A DNA stretch of 64,000 nucleotides from an uncultured Arachnia sp. (lineage in GTDB: Bacteria; Actinomycetota; Actinomycetes; Propionibacteriales; Propionibacteriaceae), in the NCBI GenBank assembly GCA_947493705.1, contig CANLSH010000016.1, forward strand, positions 1 to 64,000, read 5' to 3'. Positions 32,456-41,208 of this stretch are shown here, piece by piece. The stretch's first letter is position 1. Each line of letters opens with the position of its first letter. Position numbers and translations under genes: made by a program. The notes below the pieces were generated by a model. It did no database searches. It was not told the DNA's origin and saw nothing but the letters and a program-made list of their open reading frames with translations.

Positions 32456-34396
32456 TCACGTCCAGGCGAGTGACTCGTCCGGATCCGGGCACTTGGGGAT
32501 GACGCGCACCACATATGCGTGGATGAGCGGGGTGTTCTCCGCGATGGCGAACACGTTCGGTTCGGAGGCTGCCTTCCACTCCAGACTCAGCTTCCGACCT
32601 GCTGAAGCCATGTCGATGATGTGCTCCGCCACGATCAGCCCGTTGGTGTCGTGCAGGCGGATCGCGTAGGAGCGGATTGATTCCTGCACACCATCGAAAG
32701 TCGCTTGTGGCTGCAGTCTTGTGCGGAAGCGGGCGTGCTGCGGTGAGTGATGATCGAGGTCGATCCCCTCCGGAGAGCCGACCGGCGGATCATGCGTCGT
32801 GACACTGACGAACAACTCATCAAGAAGTAGCGTGTCTTCGGCCGCCACCTGGATCGAGCCGATGACGGAGACAGCGGGCCCGCCCCGTTTACCGGGCTTC
32901 GCGAAGACCTTGATGACATCGCGTCCCCGCGGGAGCCGGATACTCACCTTCTCCGTGCGGTGGTCTCGTGTGTCTCGGGGCTGGCGAACCGAAACCGTTT
33001 GGGTTCCCGCCTGCATTATCTTGGGTGTGACGTTCACGGTGGCCTGAAACGTCGGACCAGTTAGCAGGGGCATGGCCACCTTGAGGAGGTTGGGGCTCGC
33101 GAGCGCCACCTTCTCCGTGGAAATCATCCGAGCGGCCGACTTCAATCCAACCCGATTTGCTGCTTCCAGCAGTTTCACATGACGCACTGCGTCAACTGTC
33201 GGCGACGCGAGTGTCACGCGCCTTGGGGCGCGTGGCGCCTTCGTGACACTGCCGTCTTCCTCCTGCGGTGAAACCAGTTCGACGCCAACAGTGTTGGTTG
33301 AGAACGTCAGGTTTCGGACAAAGACAGCCTTGTGCGGCAGGCACGGAAGTTGACCGCCGCCGACGCCGTCGCTGAGCTTGCTGTCCTCCGCCAGCCGCCA
33401 GTACCGCTCGCTGAAGAAATCCGCGTCCAGCCAGTCGCGACGGATGTCGCACACCAGCATCTCGAAGGTGACCTCGAATATGTCGTCGAGTGCGTTCAGC
33501 ACCTCCTCGCCACCCAGGGCGAATCTCAGGCGTACCCGCGGCGTGAAGACGGCCGCCGTCTGTTCATGGCTGAGCGTGATGCGTTGCCAGGCCGAGCTGT
33601 CTTCGTTGAGCAATGGCGCGGTCGGGATCAGTGAGGAACGAAAATACGACAGGCCGGGGGCGTCTCGACGCATCTTCTCTCCAGATTCGAATCTCTGGAG
33701 GACAGCGGCGCGCTCGTCCTCGAACCCGAGATCGGTTTGGGAGTCGCGGATGATGGTGAACGCCTGCTCGACCTCTTGACGGCGTCCCAAGCCGACCCAC
33801 TCCGCCTGCAACCGATCAAGTTTGCCCTGGAGCCGCGCGCGCTCCTCGGTGGTCGCGTCGCTGGCCAGCGCCGCGAGCCCGGCGGATGCTTCGTCCACCT
33901 GACGTTCGAACGAGCGGTATGCCTCCAGCACGGGGGTGGGCTCCCCGTTGTCGAACAGAAGCGTGTTGGCTGCCTCAGCATCTGCACTCAGCAGAACCCC
34001 GCCAGCCACGTCCGCACCTCTGAGGGTGTCATCGTAGATGTGGTTGATCGTGCCGATGTCGACGTGCGGTGGTGGTTCCAGCGCGAACGGCAGGGCCGGA
34101 TTGAGGATCTCGTCGTGGAGTTGGGCCATGAGCGAATCCAGCAGGAGGTCGGTCTCTGTCAGCGAGACTCCCCTGACCTCGTCAAGTCCACCACTGGCCA
34201 CACCCATCAGCAGCTCCAGCGGCAGCAGCTCGTCGATGAGTTGACGTCCGAAGCCGCCCAGTCCTCCGACCAGTGTCAGGTATGACTGACCAGCCTCACC
34301 AGGCTCCGAAACCAGCGGTGCGCCGATGGTGTCGGAAATCGTGGCCGCAATAAGCGCGCGAACGACAGGGAGTCGTTCCCCAATTGTGGCGGCCAT
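32456..34396 (-). CDS. Uncharacterised 646-aa protein, paralogue of the preceding gene
   Basis: 646 aa from ATG 34396; a TTG at 34408 is the alternative start. I recognise no named family. A helical N-terminus is followed near residues 190-230 by a coiled-coil segment (ARLQGKLDRLQAEWVGLGRR) and then by a domain with RRDWLDADFF, LSDG and LPCLPHKAVFVRNL. The same three elements occur in the same order in the upstream gene's product, so the two share ancestry. The last 230 residues are unrelated to that paralogue and beta-rich. No signal peptide or transmembrane helix is obvious. Starts 2 bp after the upstream stop and ends 23 bp before the hydrolase gene. Confidence 0.8.
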   Translation of the reverse strand: MAATIGERLPVVRALIAATISDTIGAPLVSEPGEAGQSYLTLVGGLGGFGRQLIDELLPLELLMGVASGGLDEVRGVSLTETDLLLDSLMAQLHDEILNPALPFALEPPPHVDIGTINHIYDDTLRGADVAGGVLLSADAEAANTLLFDNGEPTPVLEAYRSFERQVDEASAGLAALASDATTEERARLQGKLDRLQAEWVGLGRRQEVEQAFTIIRDSQTDLGFEDERAAVLQRFESGEKMRRDAPGLSYFRSSLIPTAPLLNEDSSAWQRITLSHEQTAAVFTPRVRLRFALGGEEVLNALDDIFEVTFEMLVCDIRRDWLDADFFSERYWRLAEDSKLSDGVGGGQLPCLPHKAVFVRNLTFSTNTVGVELVSPQEEDGSVTKAPRAPRRVTLASPTVDAVRHVKLLEAANRVGLKSAARMISTEKVALASPNLLKVAMPLLTGPTFQATVNVTPKIMQAGTQTVSVRQPRDTRDHRTEKVSIRLPRGRDVIKVFAKPGKRGGPAVSVIGSIQVAAEDTLLLDELFVSVTTHDPPVGSPEGIDLDHHSPQHARFRTRLQPQATFDGVQESIRSYAIRLHDTNGLIVAEHIIDMASAGRKLSLEWKAASEPNVFAIAENTPLIHAYVVRVIPKCPDPDESLAWT

Positions 34397-34398
34397 GA

Positions 34399-36084
34399 TC
34401 AGACCCAATCTGCAGCGTCAGGATGGCTCTCGAAGTCGGCATCGGGTGCCTTACCGAGAAAGCGACTGGCCATCCCGATGAGGAACTGTCCCTTGAGGGT
34501 CAGTTCACCGGAAGCCGAGTTCTCGTTCCATTCGGTCTGGGCTGTCGACTTTGCGTGGTCGCCGGATACGCCGAACCCCAGGAACGACACGCCTGCCTTG
34601 CCGGTGAACGACCTGCGTTCTTCTGCGGTCATGTTGGCGAGCGCGGTGGATCGTACGACCACATCTCGGACAAAGTAGACCGTCATCGGGATGGCCGGCA
34701 TCACACCATCCTTCGGCGGAACCTGACCATCCGACAGGGTGACGATCTCGTTGACGACATCGAGGGTTTCCTTGGTGTCCGGATCGATCATGGTGTAGGC
34801 GCCTGACTCAAGGAACGCCACATCAAGCCACGGACGATCGACCACACCCTGGACGATCTGGAATGACAGGTGGAACCCCTCCTCGAAGAAGCTCTCCTCC
34901 AGATTCTCCGATGACTTCTCACCGCCAGCTTTGGCGAAGAGTGAGAAGACCGGGATCTTGAGCCCACCTGCGGTCTTGCTCTTGCTCGTCTTGTGGAATT
35001 TCTTGGATTCCTTGGAGTCGAGCGTTACCTCCATGAGGGACTTCGCCCTGAGGACGCCGTTAGGACGCAACGCCGTGTAGTAGGCGCTCTCCGTCAGAAA
35101 TCCCAGCCCGCTGTCCGAGGCGAAGACCGACGCAAGGACCTCGTTCGCGGCGAACTGTGTGCGCAGCCTGTCAAGATACTCGGGCATTCCGCCACGCGAA
35201 AGCACCGCAATCTTGGCCATGATGGCCTCCACCTGGCGCTTCTTGCCCTGGGTCTCCCAGCGATTGCGGGCACTGTCCAGCTGCTTCTTCAGCGCTGCGA
35301 TCTTCCGGCCCCCGTTCGGATCATTCGGAGAGATCTGTTCGCTCTTCTCGAGCACCTGCATCTCCACCTGGTTGTACCGGTTCTCCAACGCCCGGTACAG
35401 CTTCATGAGTCTCGTGGGGGGTAGGAGCTGGTCGGGGTCCTCAACAAAATCGCCTGCGTCGAGGCCATCCGCGCTGAGCAGGGCGTCCAGATCGATGTCG
35501 GTGTCCGCATCTGAAGGACCGTCGCCCAGCAGGGCATCGAGGTCGTCCAGCTCATCGGCGGAGTCGCTGCCGTTGTCCGCTGCCGGGGCGGGTGAGACGT
35601 CTGTCGGCTGCTCATACAGGAATGCGCGCAGCTTCTCCAGCCTTGCTTTGTCGAACTCCGACAAGGAGTTGTCAATGACGCGACAGTTCTCAAGCACGGA
35701 GTTGTAGATCTTCGACACCTGCTTGCCGCTGGAGATCAGGCTGTTGAGGTCGACGGTGGTGTCGTCCTCGTTCACGATCAGCGGATCGCTGCCGAGGGTG
35801 GGGATGTAGTCAGTGAGCGCCGCAAAGTTGATGGCCGCCCGGGCCACGTCGTTGACCGTGAAGACGGTCTCGCCGTCCCCATCGGTGTTCTCAAGCATTT
35901 GGGGCTTCTTGCCCAAGTCCATGAACATGGACAGCTCGGGCCCGAAGGGAATCGGCGGCAGGAAGTAGTGGAAGATGACGTTGTCCGGCTTTCCGCGTTC
36001 GGTAATGGCCTGGATCTCGCCGTAGATGGCGTCCAACAGGTCAGTGGTGTTGAATTCCTTCACGTCCTTGGTGAAGTCAGGCAT
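34399..36084 (-). CDS. Uncharacterised 561-aa coiled-coil protein, first gene of the operon
   Basis: 561 aa from ATG 36084, with GGAGGAGA upstream. No named family is recognised. In order: an N-terminal region (residues 1-140) with FHYFLPPIPFGP; an Asp/Ser-rich linker (about 150-210, DELDDLDALLGDGPSDADTD); a coiled coil (about 250-285, KQLDSARNRWETQGKKRQV); then a domain with DRPWLDVAFL, LSDGQVPP and PAIPMTVYFVRDVVV. The coil and the last domain match the following gene's product. The C-terminus is soluble, ending in a SASGELTLKGQFLIGMAS segment. No signal peptide or transmembrane helix is seen, so a soluble or assembly-forming role is possible. Function unknown. Confidence 0.8.
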   Translation of the reverse strand: MPDFTKDVKEFNTTDLLDAIYGEIQAITERGKPDNVIFHYFLPPIPFGPELSMFMDLGKKPQMLENTDGDGETVFTVNDVARAAINFAALTDYIPTLGSDPLIVNEDDTTVDLNSLISSGKQVSKIYNSVLENCRVIDNSLSEFDKARLEKLRAFLYEQPTDVSPAPAADNGSDSADELDDLDALLGDGPSDADTDIDLDALLSADGLDAGDFVEDPDQLLPPTRLMKLYRALENRYNQVEMQVLEKSEQISPNDPNGGRKIAALKKQLDSARNRWETQGKKRQVEAIMAKIAVLSRGGMPEYLDRLRTQFAANEVLASVFASDSGLGFLTESAYYTALRPNGVLRAKSLMEVTLDSKESKKFHKTSKSKTAGGLKIPVFSLFAKAGGEKSSENLEESFFEEGFHLSFQIVQGVVDRPWLDVAFLESGAYTMIDPDTKETLDVVNEIVTLSDGQVPPKDGVMPAIPMTVYFVRDVVVRSTALANMTAEERRSFTGKAGVSFLGFGVSGDHAKSTAQTEWNENSASGELTLKGQFLIGMASRFLGKAPDADFESHPDAADWV

Positions 36085-36384
36085 GGTGGATCTCCTCCGT
36101 TTCGGTCCCGGTACTGGGACGTTGACTTTGCGAGTGGCGCGGAACGAATCCGGAGGCCCCGGATGATCGGCTCGTGAACTGTCAGAATCGCCGTCCCGTA
36201 GCGCCACTCAGTAGTGAAGAGGACCATCAATGGTGGGTGATACATGATACATGCGCTTAATGAGTAGGCACTGCTCGATCTCATCGAGGTCGGCCAGTCC
36301 GAGTGCGCATGACCGTTGGGTGCCCGAGCGCGTCGACGAGAGTGATTTCCGGCGGGCGGCGCGGACCGTCGTTACAGTGGCTCC
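36085..36384. other. 300-bp intergenic region between the unknown operon and the PDRP gene
   Basis: Divergent promoters must lie here. The palindrome at 36105-36120 is listed separately. A tandem TGATACA pair occurs at 36238-36251; on the reverse strand it reads TGTATCATGTATCA, where TATCAT could serve as a -10 element for the unknown operon. No gene is seen. Confidence 0.4.
36105..36120. promoter_or_regulatory. Near-perfect 16-bp palindrome in the leader of the unknown operon
   Basis: GTCCCGGTACTGGGAC, with GTCCC/GGGAC arms around GTAC. It lies 21-36 bp before the ATG at 36084. It is a candidate operator or a leader hairpin that could influence translation of the first gene. Confidence 0.4.
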
Positions 36385-37272
36385 ATGTCGGCACAGCTGC
36401 TGGAAATCCACATAGTCGCCGACTCCACGGGGGAGTCGGCTGTGCGCATCGCCCGTGCGGCGATCGCCCAGTTCCCTGAGCACCACTTCACCTTCGTCAG
36501 GCATCGGCGACTGAACACCGTCGAGGCCATGCTGAAGGTGATCGAGACCCTGCGAGAACGGGTCGGTAAACCCACAGCCGTGATGTACACGCTCGTGAAC
36601 AAGGAGTTGGCGGATCTCATCGACGGCGCGTGCAAGGAGCTGGGGATGCCCCACGCCGACCTGATGACCGGACCCATGGTTGCCCTGGAGGAACTGACAG
36701 GAACGCCGGCCGACATGGTGCCCATGCGGCCCGTGGGTGTGGAGGCGGATTATTTCGTGCGGATGTCCGCCATCGATTTCGCAGTCCGCAACGACGACGG
36801 CGCACTTCCCGACGCCTTCAGCGAATGCGACATCTGCTTGGTGGGGGCATCCCGCTCAGGGAAGACGCCGCTGTCCATCTATCTCGGTTATCTGGGGTAC
36901 AAGGTGGTCAACGTACCGCTTGTGCCCGGCATCGATCCGCCGCCGCAGCTGTTCGAACTGGAGCGGTGGCGCATCGTCGGACTCACCATCGATGCCGAGC
37001 GTCTGCTGATGATCCGCAGCCAACGGGTCAAAGGTCTCGGTGGATTCGGGAACAAGGACGGTTATGCCAATCTGGCACGGATCTATGACGAGTTGGACGA
37101 GGTGGGCAGTATTCAACGCAAACTGGGATGCCCCATCATCGACACGACCGGGGTGGCTCTGGAGGAAGCGGCAGCCAGGATTATCGACATGGTGGACACC
37201 CGCGCACGGAAGATGGGGCACCGTCTCCGCAAGCCGGCTGGAACCACATCCCTGAGCCCGCCACCTGCCTGA
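36385..37272 (+). CDS. Pyruvate,phosphate dikinase regulatory protein (PDRP, DUF299)
   Basis: 295 aa from ATG 36385. PDRP is a bifunctional kinase/phosphorylase that inactivates PPDK by ADP-dependent phosphorylation of the threonine next to the catalytic histidine, and reactivates it with phosphate. The P-loop GASRSGKTPLSIYLGYLGYK is near residue 155, with HIVADSTGESAVRIARAA at the N-terminus, both typical of DUF299. The PPDK gene follows 134 bp downstream, which confirms the partner. Confidence 0.94.
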   Translation: MSAQLLEIHIVADSTGESAVRIARAAIAQFPEHHFTFVRHRRLNTVEAMLKVIETLRERVGKPTAVMYTLVNKELADLIDGACKELGMPHADLMTGPMVALEELTGTPADMVPMRPVGVEADYFVRMSAIDFAVRNDDGALPDAFSECDICLVGASRSGKTPLSIYLGYLGYKVVNVPLVPGIDPPPQLFELERWRIVGLTIDAERLLMIRSQRVKGLGGFGNKDGYANLARIYDELDEVGSIQRKLGCPIIDTTGVALEEAAARIIDMVDTRARKMGHRLRKPAGTTSLSPPPA

Positions 37273-37406
37273 AGCTGGTCCCAGATTCCATTCATTTTGT
37301 GACCCGCTCACGGGAGTGGAAAACGCGGGGATACGCTGGAGGAAAGAAGGGACGATGATGCCCTTTCTTTTTCTACATTGAGTCGATCAAGGGAGCTACG
37401 ACGGAC

Positions 37407-40064
37407 ATGACTGACCAGCGATTCATCTATGACCTCTCCGACGGTGACGCCACCATGCGCAACCTCTTGGGAGGCAAAGGCGCCGGAGTCGCGGAGATGG
37501 CCCGCATCGGAGTGCCGGTGCCGGACGCCTTCACGGTGACCACGACAGCCTGCGTGGCTGCCATGGACAACAAAGGCCAGTGGCCGGAGGGCTTGAGCGA
37601 TCAGATCGCCGAGGGCCTCGCCCGGCTGGAGGAACGCACGGGGAAGAAGCTGGGCGGCAGTTCGAATCCGCTGTTGGTCTCCGTTCGATCCGGAGCCGTG
37701 CACTCCATGCCCGGAATGATGGACACCATCCTCAATCTCGGCATGTCCGATGAATCCGTCAAGGCGATGGCTGAGGAATCCGGCAACGAACGCTTCGCCT
37801 GGGACTGCTACCGCCGGTTCATCCAGATGTATGGCGAGGTGGTCGAAGGTGTGCCCGGGCATGCGTATGAGGATGCGCTGACAGCTATGAAGAGTGATCG
37901 CGGCGTCGAGCAGGACACAGATCTGGATGCTGATGACCTGAAGGAACTCGTTGCCTCGTTCAAGGAGATCTCCTCGGAGCACTTGGGCGGAGACTGGACC
38001 AATGACCCACACGAGCAGCTGAACCGCGCCGTGGATGCCGTGTTCCGCTCGTGGGGCAACCCCCGTGCCGAGGTGTATCGCCGCGCACACAACATTCCGG
38101 CGGCGCTGGGCACGGCCGTCAACATCATGCAGATGGTCTTCGGCAACGGTGGCGACACCTCCGGCACCGGCGTGTGCTTCACCCGCAACCCCTCCACCGG
38201 CGAGAAGGCACTCTACGGCGAGTTCCTCCTCAACGCCCAGGGCGAGGACGTCGTGGCCGGCATCCGCACCCCTCGTCCTTTGCAGGAGATGGAGGAAATC
38301 CTGCCCGAGGCCTACCACCAGCTCATCGACACCATGCACAGGATGGAGGCGCACTACAAGGACATGCAAGACATGGAGTTCACCATCGAGAATGGGAAGC
38401 TCTACCTCCTGCAGACCCGCAATGGAAAACGCACCGCTGCTGCGGCGCTGAAGGTGGCCTCTGATCTCGTGGACGAGGGTGTGCTCGACAAGCATGAAGC
38501 GCTGCTACGTGTGGAACCCTCCCAACTGGACCAGCTCCTCCACCCGGCGATCGATCCCAAGCACGGCCGCCGCCCCATCGCCAAGGGCCTTCCGGCCTCA
38601 CCGGGTGCCGCCGTCGGCGAAGTGGTCTTCGACGCCGACACCGCCGCCGAGCGTGGCAACAAGGGCGAACCCGTTGTGCTCGTGCGCTTTGAGACGACAC
38701 CGGATGACATCCACGGCATCATCGTGGCCCAGGGCATCCTGACCGCCCACGGTGGCATGACCTCGCACGCAGCAGTCGTGGCGCGTGGAATGGGCAAGCC
38801 CTGCGTGGCTGGAGCCCAGGGCATCCGTATCGACGTCAAGGGCAAGTCGCTGAGCATCGGTGACCAGGTGTTCAAGGAGGGTGACACCGTCACGCTCGAC
38901 GGGACGACGGGCGAAGTTTACGGTGAGGCCCTGGAACTGGTGCCCCCGCAGATCAACGCAGACTTCCGGAAGATGGTCGCGTGGGCCGACGAGGTGCGCG
39001 CGCTCGGCGTGCGTGCCAATGCCGACACCTTCGATGACGCCACCAAGGCGCGCGAGTTGGGAGCCGAGGGCATCGGACTGTGTCGCACGGAGCACATGTT
39101 CATGGCTTCAGATCGGCTGCCTGCCGTCCGCAAAATGATCCTCGCTGAATCGCCGGAGGAGCGGGCCGCCGCACTCGAGGAGATTCTGCCCATGCAGCAG
39201 TCGGACTTTGAGGGTGTGTTCACGGCTATGAAGGGACTGCCCGTCACCGTCCGGCTGCTGGATCCCCCATTGCACGAGTTCCTGCCCAACCTGACGGAGC
39301 AGTCGTTGCTCGTGCAGCGGCTGGAGTTGGAGGGGGGCGACGCCGAAGAGCTGGGGGCCGCCCGTGTGACGCTCGGCCAAGTCCGGCGGCTGCATGAGCT
39401 CAACCCGATGCTCGGCACCCGTGGCTGCCGTCTGGCAATGCTGTATCCGGAGATCCCGGAGATGCAGACCCGGGCCATCGTCCGGGCTGCGATCGCGGTA
39501 CTGGAGCGCGAGGGTGAGACAGCCGAGGTGGAGATCATGATCCCACTGGTGGCGCTCACGGCCGAGCTGAAGATCCAGCGGGGCATCGTTGAGAGGACGG
39601 TGGCCGACGAGCTGCAGTCATCCGGGAAGAAGGTGGATGTTACGATCGGCACAATGATTGAGCTGCCCCGTGCCGCCCTGCTCGCCGACGAGATTGCCGA
39701 GTACGCGGACTTCTTCAGCTTTGGGACCAATGACCTGACCCAAACCACCATCGGCATCTCGCGCGACGATGCCGAAAACGGATTCCTCACCAACTACGTG
39801 GTGGACCATGTGATGGAACGCAACCCGTTCGAGTCCATCGACGTCGAGGGCGTCGGCCAGCTGGTGCAGATCGGTACGGAGAAGGGGCGCAGCGCCAAGC
39901 CGAAACTGAAGGTGGGCGTGTGTGGTGAGCACGGCGGTGATCCGGACTCCATCGAGTTCTTCCACTCCGTGAAGCTCGACTACGTGTCCTGCTCGCCCTT
40001 CCGGGTGCCCATTGCCCGGTTCGCCGCTGCAAGGGCGGTGCTGAACGAGCGCACGAACGATTGA
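37407..40064 (+). CDS. ppdK: Pyruvate, phosphate dikinase (PPDK)
   Basis: 885 aa from ATG 37407. Interconverts pyruvate + ATP + Pi with PEP + AMP + PPi. The N-terminal ATP-grasp domain opens with GGKGAGVAEMARIGVPVPDAF and holds SVRSGAVHSMPGMMDTILNLG. The central domain has the catalytic His454 in GGMTSHAAVV, with Thr452 two residues before it as the expected PDRP target. The PEP/pyruvate barrel follows: GLCRTEHMF, LNPMLGTRGCRL and SFGTNDLTQTT. Length is normal. With the H+-PPase elsewhere in the window it fits PPi-linked glycolysis or PEP synthesis. It ends at a strong terminator. Confidence 0.97.
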   Translation: MTDQRFIYDLSDGDATMRNLLGGKGAGVAEMARIGVPVPDAFTVTTTACVAAMDNKGQWPEGLSDQIAEGLARLEERTGKKLGGSSNPLLVSVRSGAVHSMPGMMDTILNLGMSDESVKAMAEESGNERFAWDCYRRFIQMYGEVVEGVPGHAYEDALTAMKSDRGVEQDTDLDADDLKELVASFKEISSEHLGGDWTNDPHEQLNRAVDAVFRSWGNPRAEVYRRAHNIPAALGTAVNIMQMVFGNGGDTSGTGVCFTRNPSTGEKALYGEFLLNAQGEDVVAGIRTPRPLQEMEEILPEAYHQLIDTMHRMEAHYKDMQDMEFTIENGKLYLLQTRNGKRTAAAALKVASDLVDEGVLDKHEALLRVEPSQLDQLLHPAIDPKHGRRPIAKGLPASPGAAVGEVVFDADTAAERGNKGEPVVLVRFETTPDDIHGIIVAQGILTAHGGMTSHAAVVARGMGKPCVAGAQGIRIDVKGKSLSIGDQVFKEGDTVTLDGTTGEVYGEALELVPPQINADFRKMVAWADEVRALGVRANADTFDDATKARELGAEGIGLCRTEHMFMASDRLPAVRKMILAESPEERAAALEEILPMQQSDFEGVFTAMKGLPVTVRLLDPPLHEFLPNLTEQSLLVQRLELEGGDAEELGAARVTLGQVRRLHELNPMLGTRGCRLAMLYPEIPEMQTRAIVRAAIAVLEREGETAEVEIMIPLVALTAELKIQRGIVERTVADELQSSGKKVDVTIGTMIELPRAALLADEIAEYADFFSFGTNDLTQTTIGISRDDAENGFLTNYVVDHVMERNPFESIDVEGVGQLVQIGTEKGRSAKPKLKVGVCGEHGGDPDSIEFFHSVKLDYVSCSPFRVPIARFAAARAVLNERTND

Positions 40065-40072
40065 TGTTCGCA

Positions 40073-40110
40073 CTTCGACGCCCTCCGACTCACGTCGGAG
40101 GGCGTCGAAG
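40073..40110 (+). terminator. Rho-independent-type hairpin after ppdK
   Basis: A perfect 17-bp stem, CTTCGACGCCCTCCGAC (40073-40089) with its complement at 40094-40110, and a 4-nt loop TCAC. It starts 9 bp after the ppdK stop. No T-run follows, as often in Actinomycetota. It may also serve the convergent MDR gene. Confidence 0.85.
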
Positions 40111-40156
40111 CCTGTCACGTGCCGGACAATGAACTGCTGCCGGAAGTCCGCTCGGC

Positions 40157-41182
40157 TCAGCGCTCCACCACCAGTTTCCCAACCATGGTGAAACCCTCCA
40201 CCTGACGGTGGGCCTCTCGAATCGTGTCGGCGTTGATGCCGTGCAAGGTGGTGCTCAGCGTCGATTTCAATGTCCCGGCGTCGAACAGTCTGGCGGCCTC
40301 GTCCAGGAGGTCGCGCTGGGCGGTGCTCTCCGGCTGGAACAGTGGCCGGGCAAACATGGACTCCCAGTGCCAGGTCTGGGCCTTCCGTTTCAACGGGGCG
40401 ATGTCGAAGCCCTGCGGGCCATCGATAGCCACCACCTGCCCGTGAACGGGCATGAGATCGGCATAGTTCTGCTCGTTGCCTTTCGAGAAGGATGAGAAAA
40501 TGTAGCGGACCCCTTCCGGCGCGATGCGGGTCACTTCCTCCTTCAGGTTGTGGTGATCCACCACGTGGTGCGCGCCCATGCTGTGAACCCATTTTCGTGA
40601 TTCGTTGCGGGACGCGGTGGCGATCACGACCACATTGGTGAGTTGCCGAGCCAACTGCGTCACCATGGAGCCGACGCCTCCGGCTCCACCCATGACGAGA
40701 AGTGTGCCCGAGCTGTCCGGGCCGAGCTGCAGCTTGTCGAACAATACTTCCCAGGCCGTGATGATGGTCAACGGAGCAGCGGCCGCTTCAGCGAAACTGA
40801 GAGAGGTCGGCTTGTGACCGACGATCCTGTCATCCACAACGTGGCGCTCCGCATTGGTGCCCGGACGGGCGAGGCTCCCTGCGTAGTAGACCTCGTCCCC
40901 GACCCCGCAGGCAGTCACCTCGTCGCCAACTTCCAACACCACCCCGGCGGCGTCGTAGCCGAGTACCTTCGGAGCGGTCTTCTCCTCGAACGCGATGCGT
41001 GTCTTGAGGTCGATGGGATTGACCGACACTGCGCGGATCTCGACAAGGAGGTCGTGGGGCCCGAGGGGATCGAGGGCGATCTCCACATCGGCGAACGATG
41101 ACGGTGCATCCACATCGCCCGGAGCCAAGGAGGCCACAGCGCGGGTGGTGCGAGAACGGGATGTGTCATGTGATGGGCACAT
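40157..41182 (-). CDS. MDR-family zinc-type alcohol dehydrogenase/quinone oxidoreductase-like protein
   Basis: 341 aa from ATG 41182, with CAGGAGATT upstream. GroES-like N-terminal domain (VSVNPIDLKTRIAFE, VLGYDAAGVVLEVGDEV), then a Rossmann domain with MGGAGGVGSMVTQLARQL for NADPH. The catalytic zinc cysteine is replaced in NPIDLKTR, as in the zinc-free ZADH/quinone reductase subgroup. The substrate is an enone, aldehyde or quinone, not resolved here. It lies 26 bp after a PepSY lipoprotein gene on the same strand but with no obvious functional tie. Confidence 0.9.
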   Translation of the reverse strand: MCPSHDTSRSRTTRAVASLAPGDVDAPSSFADVEIALDPLGPHDLLVEIRAVSVNPIDLKTRIAFEEKTAPKVLGYDAAGVVLEVGDEVTACGVGDEVYYAGSLARPGTNAERHVVDDRIVGHKPTSLSFAEAAAAPLTIITAWEVLFDKLQLGPDSSGTLLVMGGAGGVGSMVTQLARQLTNVVVIATASRNESRKWVHSMGAHHVVDHHNLKEEVTRIAPEGVRYIFSSFSKGNEQNYADLMPVHGQVVAIDGPQGFDIAPLKRKAQTWHWESMFARPLFQPESTAQRDLLDEAARLFDAGTLKSTLSTTLHGINADTIREAHRQVEGFTMVGKLVVER

Positions 41183-41208
41183 GGAATCTCCTGCAATGTA
41201 GTTGGCGC

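Noticed and set aside
37308..38495. 395-aa antisense frame over ppdK
   Set aside because: Shadow of PPDK; the forward frame carries the catalytic motifs.
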